From Alphaproteobacteria bacterium (GTDB taxonomy: Bacteria; Pseudomonadota; Alphaproteobacteria; Micavibrionales; Micavibrionaceae): a DNA stretch of 64,000 bases. Of the stretch, positions 28,286 through 35,881 are shown piece by piece. The notes below the pieces were generated by a model, which worked only from the letters and a program-made list of their open reading frames with translations, did no database searches and was not told where the DNA came from. A program made the translations under genes and the position numbers. The DNA lies in NCBI GenBank assembly GCA_023384135.1, contig JAHDXS010000003.1, forward strand, positions 124,001 through 188,000. Reading direction: 5' to 3'. Every line of letters starts with the position of its first letter. Within the stretch, counting starts at the first letter, position 1.

Positions 28286-28501
28286 GAGGCGTCATCCTTA
28301 TTGAGTTCAAGGATGTTCTACCATAAAGATAAAAGAAAACAAAAGCTTATGAAAAAACAGCAGATATTCAGTTTGCAAACGAGCAGACGCCTATTCACAA
28401 AAAAAAATCAATAACCACTGTGTCTTGATATTTAAAGTTAAGAAAAAAAGGGCGTTAAAATTTTATGTTCTACTGCTAGCTGAGGATTGATAGCATCAAG
28501 C

Positions 28502-28708
28502 ATGAAAAACTCGTCTCGCCTCATAAAAGCTTTTTTAGCCGTGATAATGCTAATTATCTGTCTAGGTGCGGCTGCATTAACCGTTGAAGACAATCGCTTT
28601 TGGTTATGTAGTAAGACCAAAGGAAATCTATGCATATACGTGATGCCTATGAGGCCTGCGCCGACATCGGCCACGCATGTTCAACAAGTTGGCCCAAGAC
28701 AGCAATAA
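28502..28708 (+). CDS. Small membrane or exported protein
   Basis: The 68-residue product has a basic start and one hydrophobic segment (about 9-25), then a short tail with two cysteines (FWLCSKTKGNLCIYVMPM) and a Pro/Gln-rich end. It is not recognised. The cysteine spacing and following beta-like strand loosely recall the paired-cysteine motif of the orphan proteins at 12530 and 26100. It is AT-rich. The call rests on the signal-like N-terminus and the neighbouring similar gene. Confidence 0.5.
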   Translation: MKNSSRLIKAFLAVIMLIICLGAAALTVEDNRFWLCSKTKGNLCIYVMPMRPAPTSATHVQQVGPRQQ

Positions 28709-28761
28709 GCTCGCAGCGATTCGAGCAAGCCAACTGAGAAAGTGACAAAAGAGATTAAGAG

Positions 28762-28938
28762 ATGGAAAGCAACGGTCGCAAACGGGCTATGATTCTAATC
28801 TTACTAATCGTTCTTACGCTGGCATGGGTGATGTGGGTGTCCTACTCAATACTTCCAGAAGTTCTGGAAAAGCCTGCATCCACAAATGACATGAGCAGAA
28901 CGGCTGCCGAATTGTTAGAAAACTCTGAGCGCAGATAA
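28762..28938 (+). CDS. 58-residue single-pass membrane protein
   Basis: The short frame starts MESNGRKRAM and has a clear hydrophobic helix (about 10-30, with WVMWVSY) followed by a charged tail ending ENSERR. GAGATTAAGAG lies just before the ATG. It follows the 68-residue gene by 53 bases on the same strand, and converges on nadA. No family is recognised. It could be a one-helix accessory subunit or a small regulatory protein. Confidence 0.5.
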   Translation: MESNGRKRAMILILLIVLTLAWVMWVSYSILPEVLEKPASTNDMSRTAAELLENSERR

Positions 28939-28943
28939 AAAAC

Positions 28944-29954
28944 CTAGCTCAACTCCAGCATCCGCAAGACCGATTTTTTCGCCCGCGCGGAAATCTCAGG
29001 GTCGATGGTCACTTCCGGCCCTTCGGTTTGCAGGGCCTTGAGGATTTTCGGCAGGGTGATCCGCTTCATATGCGGGCACATCTGGCACGTGCCGATCATC
29101 TCGACCTTCGGGTTCGCGGCGGCGATATTGTCGCTCATCGAACATTCGGTCATCAGCATCGCCCGCCCGGGCTGTTTTTCCTTGATGAACACGTCCATCT
29201 GCGCGGTCGATCCCGAATAATCGGATTCCGCGATCACGTCCGGCGGGCATTCCGGGTGCGCCAGCACGACGATATTGTCGTACCGCTGACGCATATCGCG
29301 GATATCCTGCGGCGTGAAACGCTCATGCACCATGCAGGTGCCTTCCCAATAGATGATTTTAACGTCCGTCTGCGCCGCCACGTTCTGCGCCAGAAACTTG
29401 TCCGGCGTCATGATGACCGTATCGTGCCCCAGCTTGCCCAACGCATTGACGATCTTGAGCGCGTTGGAGGAGGTGCAGCACACATCCGACTCCGCCTTCA
29501 CGTCTGCCGAGGTGTTCACGTACGTCACCACCGGAATACCGGGATATTTTTCCTTCAGCGCCCGCACGTCCGCCCCCGTGATGGATTCCGAAAGCGAGCA
29601 TCCGGCCAGCACATCGGGAATAATAACTTTCTTTTCGGGGCAAAGAATCTTGGAGGTTTCCGCCATGAAATGCACACCGCACTGGATGATCATATTGGCG
29701 CTGGTCTTGGCCGCTTCCTGCGCGAGCTTGAGCGAGTCGCCCACAATATCGCCCACGCCGAAGAAAATATCCGGCGTCATATAGTTATGCGCCAGAATAA
29801 CGGCGTTCTTCTCTTTTTTCAGGCGGTTGATTTCGTAGACATACGGGGCCAGCGACTTCCAGTGGTCCATCGCATAGTGGCGGGACAGGGTTTGATAGAC
29901 CGCTTCCGTTGCCGCCGCAACTTCTTGTGTATAGTCCAGGCGCTGCGTTTCCAT
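28944..29954 (-). CDS. nadA: Quinolinate synthase
   Basis: NadA condenses iminoaspartate and dihydroxyacetone phosphate to quinolinate using a [4Fe-4S] cluster. Candidate cluster cysteines are in VLAGCSLSES, GTCMVHERF and CQMCPHMKRI. AHNYMTPDIF and VNTSADVKAESDVCC are typical. Length (336) is normal. With nadC it covers the end of the aspartate pathway to NAD. Confidence 0.96.
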   Translation of the reverse strand: METQRLDYTQEVAAATEAVYQTLSRHYAMDHWKSLAPYVYEINRLKKEKNAVILAHNYMTPDIFFGVGDIVGDSLKLAQEAAKTSANMIIQCGVHFMAETSKILCPEKKVIIPDVLAGCSLSESITGADVRALKEKYPGIPVVTYVNTSADVKAESDVCCTSSNALKIVNALGKLGHDTVIMTPDKFLAQNVAAQTDVKIIYWEGTCMVHERFTPQDIRDMRQRYDNIVVLAHPECPPDVIAESDYSGSTAQMDVFIKEKQPGRAMLMTECSMSDNIAAANPKVEMIGTCQMCPHMKRITLPKILKALQTEGPEVTIDPEISARAKKSVLRMLELS

Positions 29955-30021
29955 GGTTTTGACCTTAACAGGACAGCAATAAAAGCGCTATATTTCATAT
30001 TCAGCGCCCAAGGTCAAGGAA

Positions 30022-31347
30022 ATGACGGATCTATTTGCACAAAAGTCGGTAAAAACGGCGGAAAAGAGCGGCCCGCGCCCCATGGCGGACCGTCTGCGCC
30101 CGGCCCAGATCGGCCTTGTGGTCGGGCAGGATCATCTGCTCGGCCCCGGCGGCCCGCTGCGTAAAATGGCCGAATCCGGAATTCTGGCCTCCATGATCCT
30201 CTGGGGCCCGCCCGGCTGCGGCAAGACCACGCTTGCCCGGATTCTCGCCAACCACAGCGGGCTGCACTTCGAACAGATTTCCGCGATCTTCAGCGGCGTG
30301 GCCGACCTGCGCCGCGTCTTCGATTCCGCCCGCATCCGCCATCAGAACGGGCAGGGGACGCTCTTGTTCGTAGACGAGATCCACCGCTTCAACAAATCCC
30401 AGCAGGACGCGTTCCTCCCGGTGATGGAGGACGGCACGATCACCTTGATCGGCGCGACCACCGAAAACCCGTCCTTTGAACTCAACGCCGCGCTTCTCTC
30501 CCGTGCGCAGGTGTTTGTCTTAAAACGTCTAGACGACGCGGCGCTGGACTCCCTCACCGAACGCGCCGAAACCGAGGCCGGGGAAAAACTGCCCTTAACC
30601 GCCGAAGCCCGCGACCTGCTGAAAACTCTGGCCGACGGCGACGGGCGCTACATCCTCTCGATGGCCGAGCAGATCATCGCGCAAACCAAAGGCGCCAAAA
30701 AACCTCTGGACTCCGCCGCCCTTCTGGAACTCGTTCAGCGCCGCGCGCCGCTCTACGATAAGGGCGACGACGCGCATTACAACCTGATCTCCGCCCTGCA
30801 TAAAACCGTGCGCGGATCGGACGCCGACGCCGCCCTCTACTGGTTCGCGCGGATGCTGGCGGGCGGCGAAGACCCGCGCTACATCGCCCGCCGCATGGTC
30901 CGCATGGCGGTGGAGGATATCGGTCTGGCGGAACCCCAAGCCCTGCCCACGACCCTCGCCGCGTGGGAGGCTTATGAAAGGCTCGGCAGCCCGGAGGGTG
31001 AACTGGCCCTCGCGCAGGCGCTTGTGTTTCTGGCGACCGCCCCCAAATCCAACGCCGCCTACACCGCCTATAAGGCCGCCGTAAAATCCGCGAAGGAAAC
31101 CGGCTCCCTCATGCCGCCCAAGCATATCCTGAACGCCCCGACGAAACTCATGAAAAACGAAGGCTACGGCGCGGGCTACGAATACGACCACGACGCGCCA
31201 GAATCCTTCAGCGGCCAGAACTATTTTCCCGACGGCATGCCCCGCCCGGAATTTTACCAACCCGTGGAGCGCGGCTTCGAGCGCGAGATCAAAAAACGGC
31301 TGGACTATTGGAGCAAACTCCGCGCCGAACGGGGCGGCAAATCATGA
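30022..31347 (+). CDS. rarA: Replication-associated recombination protein RarA (MgsA)
   Basis: This is a AAA+ ATPase that acts at stalled replication forks. Walker A is GPPGCGKTT near residue 60, Walker B LLFVDEIHRFNKSQQDAFLP, and sensor 1 IGATTENPSFELN. The C-terminal region (about 260-440) carries the MgsA tetramerisation part, ending near LKAERGGKS-like charged sequence. Length (441) is normal. It is divergent from nadA and overlaps a small basic gene at its stop. Confidence 0.95.
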   Translation: MTDLFAQKSVKTAEKSGPRPMADRLRPAQIGLVVGQDHLLGPGGPLRKMAESGILASMILWGPPGCGKTTLARILANHSGLHFEQISAIFSGVADLRRVFDSARIRHQNGQGTLLFVDEIHRFNKSQQDAFLPVMEDGTITLIGATTENPSFELNAALLSRAQVFVLKRLDDAALDSLTERAETEAGEKLPLTAEARDLLKTLADGDGRYILSMAEQIIAQTKGAKKPLDSAALLELVQRRAPLYDKGDDAHYNLISALHKTVRGSDADAALYWFARMLAGGEDPRYIARRMVRMAVEDIGLAEPQALPTTLAAWEAYERLGSPEGELALAQALVFLATAPKSNAAYTAYKAAVKSAKETGSLMPPKHILNAPTKLMKNEGYGAGYEYDHDAPESFSGQNYFPDGMPRPEFYQPVERGFEREIKKRLDYWSKLRAERGGKS

Positions 31348-31496
31348 CGCGCGAAAAGAAAACAAAAACCCGCCGCAAGCGCAGCGCCGTGGCCAAAGAC
31401 CTCTACACGCCCAAATACAAACAGCGCGTGGTGGAACTAAAAACCCGCTATCGTCGGAAGAAGAAAAAAGTTGAGGAGCCGGAGCAGGAAGACTAG
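31344..31496 (+). CDS. Small basic protein overlapping rarA
   Basis: The 50-residue product is strongly basic (TREKKTKTRRKRSAVAKD), with an acidic tail EEPEQED. Its ATG overlaps the rarA stop as ATGA, which suggests translational coupling. It is not recognised; nucleic-acid or ribosome binding would fit the composition. Its end overlaps the convergent transporter gene by 4 bases. Confidence 0.55.
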   Translation: MTREKKTKTRRKRSAVAKDLYTPKYKQRVVELKTRYRRKKKKVEEPEQED

Positions 31497-32359
31497 GCTC
31501 CTCGTACCTTCCGCACGAGCATCAACCCGCTGCCGATGATCACCGCCGCGCCGAGCAACATATTGAGCGTCGGCATCTCGTCGAAGACCAGCGCCCCCAG
31601 CAAAAGCGCCCAGATCATCTGAAGATAGTTGAACGGCGAAACCAGCGCATACGGCGCGATGCGAAACGCCCCCGCGATCCCGCTCAGCCCCACCGTAATC
31701 ATCACGCCGCCCAGAATGAACACCGGCACATCCGCAATCGCGGGCCACTGCCCGCCCCAGACAGACACCGGAACGAACGCCAGAACCGAAAACAGGCTGG
31801 GATAGAACGAAAGCGAAAGCACCGTCTCGTCCGGCCCCAGCTTGCGGGCCAGCAGCCCCAGCGAGGCGATAAACACCGTCGCCGCGAACGGCGCGAAGAT
31901 CCAGGGGCTGAACTCGGCCAATCCCGGCGGATACGCAATCAGGATTCCCGAAAACCCCAGCGCGATGATCCCCCAGCTGCCCCGGTCCACCTTCTCACCA
32001 TAGATCGGCGCGGCCAGCAGCGTGACCAGAAACGGCGCGAGGAAAAGGATCGTATACACGTCCGCCAGCGGAATATGCGCAAAAGACAGCACCGCGAAAT
32101 AGCACAGCAGGATATTGCTCGCCCCCCGCCCGGTATGCACCCAGAGCTTTTCCGTTCTCAGGGTGCGCTGCAAGCCGCCCAGAAGCGGAGAGGCGACAAG
32201 TCCGGTGATTACGGAAAAAAGGGCGATAAACCCGACAATCGTAAAGACCGGATAGGCGGGCGACAGCCATTTCGCGCAGGCATCCGAGACCGCGAAGGCG
32301 CTAAACCCGCAGACTGCAAGAAAAATTCCCTTTTGCGTGGGGTTTAAACCGCTTAACAT
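31493..32359 (-). CDS. DMT/EamA family transporter
   Basis: The 288-residue protein has about ten hydrophobic segments in two EamA halves, the layout of drug/metabolite exporters. Motifs such as LSFAHIPLADVYTILFLAPF and the second-half SPFNYLQMIWALLLGALVF are typical. The substrate cannot be told. It is divergent from crcB with a 46-base gap. Confidence 0.88.
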   Translation of the reverse strand: MLSGLNPTQKGIFLAVCGFSAFAVSDACAKWLSPAYPVFTIVGFIALFSVITGLVASPLLGGLQRTLRTEKLWVHTGRGASNILLCYFAVLSFAHIPLADVYTILFLAPFLVTLLAAPIYGEKVDRGSWGIIALGFSGILIAYPPGLAEFSPWIFAPFAATVFIASLGLLARKLGPDETVLSLSFYPSLFSVLAFVPVSVWGGQWPAIADVPVFILGGVMITVGLSGIAGAFRIAPYALVSPFNYLQMIWALLLGALVFDEMPTLNMLLGAAVIIGSGLMLVRKVRGA

Positions 32360-32405
32360 GAGGGCGCCGATCGTCTATAAAACGCAGGCAGTCTATGAGG
32401 TTTGA

Positions 32406-32789
32406 ATGTTCAGTACAATAGCAGCCATAGCTTCGGGCGGCGCCATCGGCGCACTGGCCCGGCACGGCGTAAATGTGACCTCGTCGCAGCTTTGGGGCGT
32501 GAATTTCCCGTGGGGCACGCTCATCGTGAATATCCTCGGCTCCTTTATCATGGGCCTTTTGATCGTCAAATTCGCGCACATGGACTCCGTCTCGCAGGAG
32601 GCCAGAGCCTTTTTCACCACGGGCTTTCTGGGGGCGTTTACGACCTTTTCGACCTTCTCCCTTGATTTCGCGACGCTCTGGCAGCGCGACGAGACGCTGA
32701 TCGCGATGGGCTACATGCTCGCCAGCGTCATCCTGTCCATTCTCGCCCTGTTCGCTGGCCTCGCGGTCATGCGTGCTCTGACCGCATAA
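32406..32789 (+). CDS. crcB: Fluoride efflux channel CrcB
   Basis: This 127-residue inner-membrane protein is of the Fluc/CrcB family, which exports fluoride as a dual-topology dimer. GGAIGALARHG, GTLIVNILGSF and TTGFLGAFTTFSTFSLD are conserved pore segments. A single copy implies a homodimer. No fluoride riboswitch is visible in the short upstream gap. The pseudouridine synthase gene follows after 9 bases. Confidence 0.95.
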   Translation: MFSTIAAIASGGAIGALARHGVNVTSSQLWGVNFPWGTLIVNILGSFIMGLLIVKFAHMDSVSQEARAFFTTGFLGAFTTFSTFSLDFATLWQRDETLIAMGYMLASVILSILALFAGLAVMRALTA

Positions 32790-32798
32790 AGGAACCCC

Positions 32799-33830
32799 AT
32801 GAGAGACATACGCCACTTCAAGGTCACCGAGGATAATGACGGCCAGCGCCTCGACCGCTGGATCAAGGCCAACGTGCCCGAACTCTCCTACGGCCTCGCG
32901 CAAAAACTGATGCGCAAAGGCCAGATCCGCGTGGACAGCAAGCGCGCCAAGCCCGACATGCGTCTGGCGTCGGGGCAGGATATCCGCATCCCCATGCCTG
33001 ACGCCAAGGAAATCGCGGCCAAGAGCCAGCAGGAGAAAAAGCTTAAACTCTCCCCCGCCGATATCGACTTTATCCGCTCCCTCGTGATTTTCGATGATGG
33101 CGACGTGATCGCGCTCAACAAACCCGCCGATCTCGCCGTGCAGGGCGGAACCAAAACCCGCCGCCACATCGACGGCATGCTCGAAGGTCTGAAAAACAGG
33201 GCGGGCGTGGTTCCGCGCCTCGTCCACCGCCTCGATAAGGACACAAGCGGCGTGCTTCTTCTGGCCCGCTCCGCCGAAGCCGCCCGCAAGCTCGGCGAAT
33301 CCTTCAAGGGCCGCAACGTGCGAAAAATCTACTGGACTCTGCTCTCCCCTACGCCCGAATTGCTTCAGGGAACCGTCCGCGCCGCGATCGTGAAGGGGCA
33401 AGCCGGCAGTAAGGAAAAAATGCTGATCGATGACGAAAAGGGCAAGTCGGCGGTCACCGAATTCTATGTTCTGGAAAGCGCCGGAAAACAGGCGGCCTTC
33501 GTGGCCTTCTGGCCGCGCACGGGCCGCACGCACCAGATCCGCGTCCACGCCCAGCTGATGGGCAGCCCCATCATCGGCGACGGCAAATATAAGCTGAGGC
33601 GGCCGGAGAATGAGAAGGATTACGAGCACATCCCGCCGGAGGCCGATCTCGGGCGCCTGAATCTCGCCAAACGGATGCACCTTCACGCCCGCCGGGTTAT
33701 CCTCTCGCACCCGATACGCAAGGGCATGCTGGACATTGTAGCCCCGCTGCCGCCCGATCTCATCAAAAGCTGGAAAACGCTGGGCTTCAATCCCAACAAC
33801 GCAGAGAACCCCTTCGAACATATGGACTGA
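32799..33830 (+). CDS. 23S rRNA pseudouridine synthase, RluC type
   Basis: An N-terminal S4 RNA-binding domain (about 13-75) is followed by the RluA-type synthase domain. The catalytic aspartate lies in HRLDKDTSGVLLLARS, and GRTHQIRVHAQLMGSPIIGD is the conserved second motif. RluC modifies 23S U955, U2504 and U2580 in E. coli; RluD is the main alternative, and the paralogue cannot be fixed by eye. It shares a transcript with crcB. Confidence 0.9.
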   Translation: MRDIRHFKVTEDNDGQRLDRWIKANVPELSYGLAQKLMRKGQIRVDSKRAKPDMRLASGQDIRIPMPDAKEIAAKSQQEKKLKLSPADIDFIRSLVIFDDGDVIALNKPADLAVQGGTKTRRHIDGMLEGLKNRAGVVPRLVHRLDKDTSGVLLLARSAEAARKLGESFKGRNVRKIYWTLLSPTPELLQGTVRAAIVKGQAGSKEKMLIDDEKGKSAVTEFYVLESAGKQAAFVAFWPRTGRTHQIRVHAQLMGSPIIGDGKYKLRRPENEKDYEHIPPEADLGRLNLAKRMHLHARRVILSHPIRKGMLDIVAPLPPDLIKSWKTLGFNPNNAENPFEHMD

Positions 33831-33896
33831 TGCTTCGAGATGTGCCTAATTAAGAGCAGGCCTTAACAACCGCAAAGAGCTGACGAAAACAGGATT

Positions 33897-35114
33897 ATGA
33901 ACGAAACCGATCCGAAATTGCCCGCAAAGGAACGCAGATTCCTGATGGGATTCCTGAAGTTGATCTTCTTCATCGCCGCCTTCTTTGCCGTGATGGTTAC
34001 GATCCTTTTCAATATGGGCGGCAACTCGGAGATGCTGCAGCAATCTCTGGAAAAACTCATCAGCGACAGTTTGGCCGGACGGCCCACAAGGGTGATGAAG
34101 CTCAATCGCGTCAGCTTCTTCCCGACCGTCGGGGCCGATTTCGAAAAACTGGAAATTAAGGAAACCATGGCCAGTCAGGACCTAACGGTCTCTGCGGAAA
34201 AAGTCCGGCTGTTCGTCACCTTCTGGGGCTTTGTATCGGGCCGTATGGGTATAAAGTCGATCTATCTCGAAAATGTTGATATCCGTAAGGGCGTTCTGGG
34301 CCGGAATGGCTTTAAGATCGAAAAGATGTTTATCGACCATGACAAGGGCACACAAAAGGCCATGGTGCGCGCCAACGGTATGTTGGAGGATGACCCTTGG
34401 ACGATGTCCATGGACCTGGAAGTGAGCGGCGCGGTCGGCGGATATACATACCACATAGGCCGGAACCGCACGATCGCCCTCGAAGTCGGCGATTTGCGCA
34501 TAAAAGCCACACTCAGTGAGCAGATCAGCGATTATATAAAAATTGAAAACCTCTCGCTGGGTCTGCCGGAGGAAGCCCTCAAGGGCGAACTGTCGGTCTC
34601 CCTTCTTGAGGGCCAACTGGTCAAGCTTGGTGGAAGGCTGACCAGCGGTGAAACGGCAAGCATATTCAGCCCTGACCTGCTCGTTGCTTATGGGGGCGAT
34701 ATCGTGAATGTGACCGGAAAAATCACCAGCCTGCAGCTGGATCAGGCTCACGTAACCGGCACAAAGGGTCCGATAGCGCTCGTGAACAGCCTGCATGAAA
34801 TGCTGGCCTTCGATATCGCTGTGCCACAGAAAAAGGCAGCGGACGACCAAAAGGACGCCAAAAACAAAGACAAAAAGGACAGCGAAACAAAGGTCGAGGA
34901 AAAAGAACGCGCCTTTATCTGTCGCTACGACTTCAACGTGAAATTTGTCGTCGATAAGCAGATTTCCGAAGAGGGCAAGGAGGTCGCTGAGGCGATGGAG
35001 TTCGATGCCGTGAACAAGGCCGGAGAACTGACCGTCACGCCCGTAAAGGGTAAAATCGAACCCTACAAGGGCCCCTGCCGCGATTTGGCGATCCTGAGTG
35101 CAGGGATAGATTAG
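33897..35114 (+). CDS. AsmA-like membrane-anchored protein
   Basis: The 405-residue protein has one membrane anchor (about 20-42) followed by a long beta-rich region. The early part (SVSAEKVRL-like segments with IYLENVDIRKGV) resembles the AsmA family, which is linked to lipid transfer and outer-membrane assembly. The middle has a Lys/Asp-rich low-complexity stretch (about 312-335). It is shorter than classical AsmA. It precedes the ATP12 gene by 29 bases. Confidence 0.65.
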   Translation: MNETDPKLPAKERRFLMGFLKLIFFIAAFFAVMVTILFNMGGNSEMLQQSLEKLISDSLAGRPTRVMKLNRVSFFPTVGADFEKLEIKETMASQDLTVSAEKVRLFVTFWGFVSGRMGIKSIYLENVDIRKGVLGRNGFKIEKMFIDHDKGTQKAMVRANGMLEDDPWTMSMDLEVSGAVGGYTYHIGRNRTIALEVGDLRIKATLSEQISDYIKIENLSLGLPEEALKGELSVSLLEGQLVKLGGRLTSGETASIFSPDLLVAYGGDIVNVTGKITSLQLDQAHVTGTKGPIALVNSLHEMLAFDIAVPQKKAADDQKDAKNKDKKDSETKVEEKERAFICRYDFNVKFVVDKQISEEGKEVAEAMEFDAVNKAGELTVTPVKGKIEPYKGPCRDLAILSAGID

Positions 35115-35143
35115 CAGGATCAAAATTCTCCTGAGCGTATGGT

Positions 35144-35863
35144 ATGACTCGCAAGCGTTTCTACAATCTGGTTCACACAGACCCTCTTCAGGGCGGTTTT
35201 GGCATATTTCTCGACGGTCGTCCGGTGCGCACCCGTATGGGGAATGTCCTCTGCGCTCCCAATCGCGCGATCGCAGACGAAATCGTACGTGAATGGTCGG
35301 CGCAAACCGATGAAATTTTGCCCGACACGATGCCCTTTACGCAGATCCTGAATACGCGTATTGATCGCGTGGCCGCCGGCAGGAAGGCGATGACCGAGGC
35401 CATTCTGAAATATTTGGACACCGATCTGATTTGTTATCCTGCGCCTGATCCCGAAGATTTGCACGAACTCCAGAAAAAGGAATGGAGCCGCTTCACGGAA
35501 TGGTTCGCCGGAGCATTCGGCCACCCGCTCAGTATAACGACCGCGCTAAGGGCTGTAGCACAGCCTGAAACTGTAAAAAACTCTGTCCGAAGCCGGGTTG
35601 AAGCGCTGGACGATGATACCTTTACGATCCTTCAATGGGTGACCGCGATCGCAGGATCAATCGTCATGGCGCTGTCATTCACAGAAGGGGCCTTCGGCGC
35701 GAACGAAATTTTGTCTGCCCGCTTTGTAGAAGAGGATTATAAGGAAAGACTCTATAACGCGGACGTCCATGGCCGTGATCCCATGCTCGAAACCGTGCGC
35801 AGTCAGATGGAAACAGATCTCGCTGCTGCCCAAAGATACATCGCCTTTCTGGCGCGGACTTAA
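35144..35863 (+). CDS. ATP12-type F1 ATPase assembly chaperone
   Basis: ATP12 proteins bind the F1 alpha subunit during ATP synthase assembly in mitochondria and alphaproteobacteria. The product starts RKRFYNLVHTD, continues with FGIFLDGRPVRT, and has the conserved EWSAQ, DTDLICYPAPDPEDL and ALSFTEGAF segments. Length (239) fits. ATP synthase genes are not in the window. Confidence 0.92.
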   Translation: MTRKRFYNLVHTDPLQGGFGIFLDGRPVRTRMGNVLCAPNRAIADEIVREWSAQTDEILPDTMPFTQILNTRIDRVAAGRKAMTEAILKYLDTDLICYPAPDPEDLHELQKKEWSRFTEWFAGAFGHPLSITTALRAVAQPETVKNSVRSRVEALDDDTFTILQWVTAIAGSIVMALSFTEGAFGANEILSARFVEEDYKERLYNADVHGRDPMLETVRSQMETDLAAAQRYIAFLART

Positions 35864-35881
35864 TCAAAAAGCCTGGCCAGC

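Noticed and set aside
32360-32405. Fluoride riboswitch before crcB
   Set aside because: The gap is only 46 bases and lacks the conserved fluoride aptamer core.
32301-33821. Long minus-strand frame opposite crcB and the RluC-like gene (506 codons)
   Set aside because: It runs across two well-identified plus-strand genes and has no protein-like motif.
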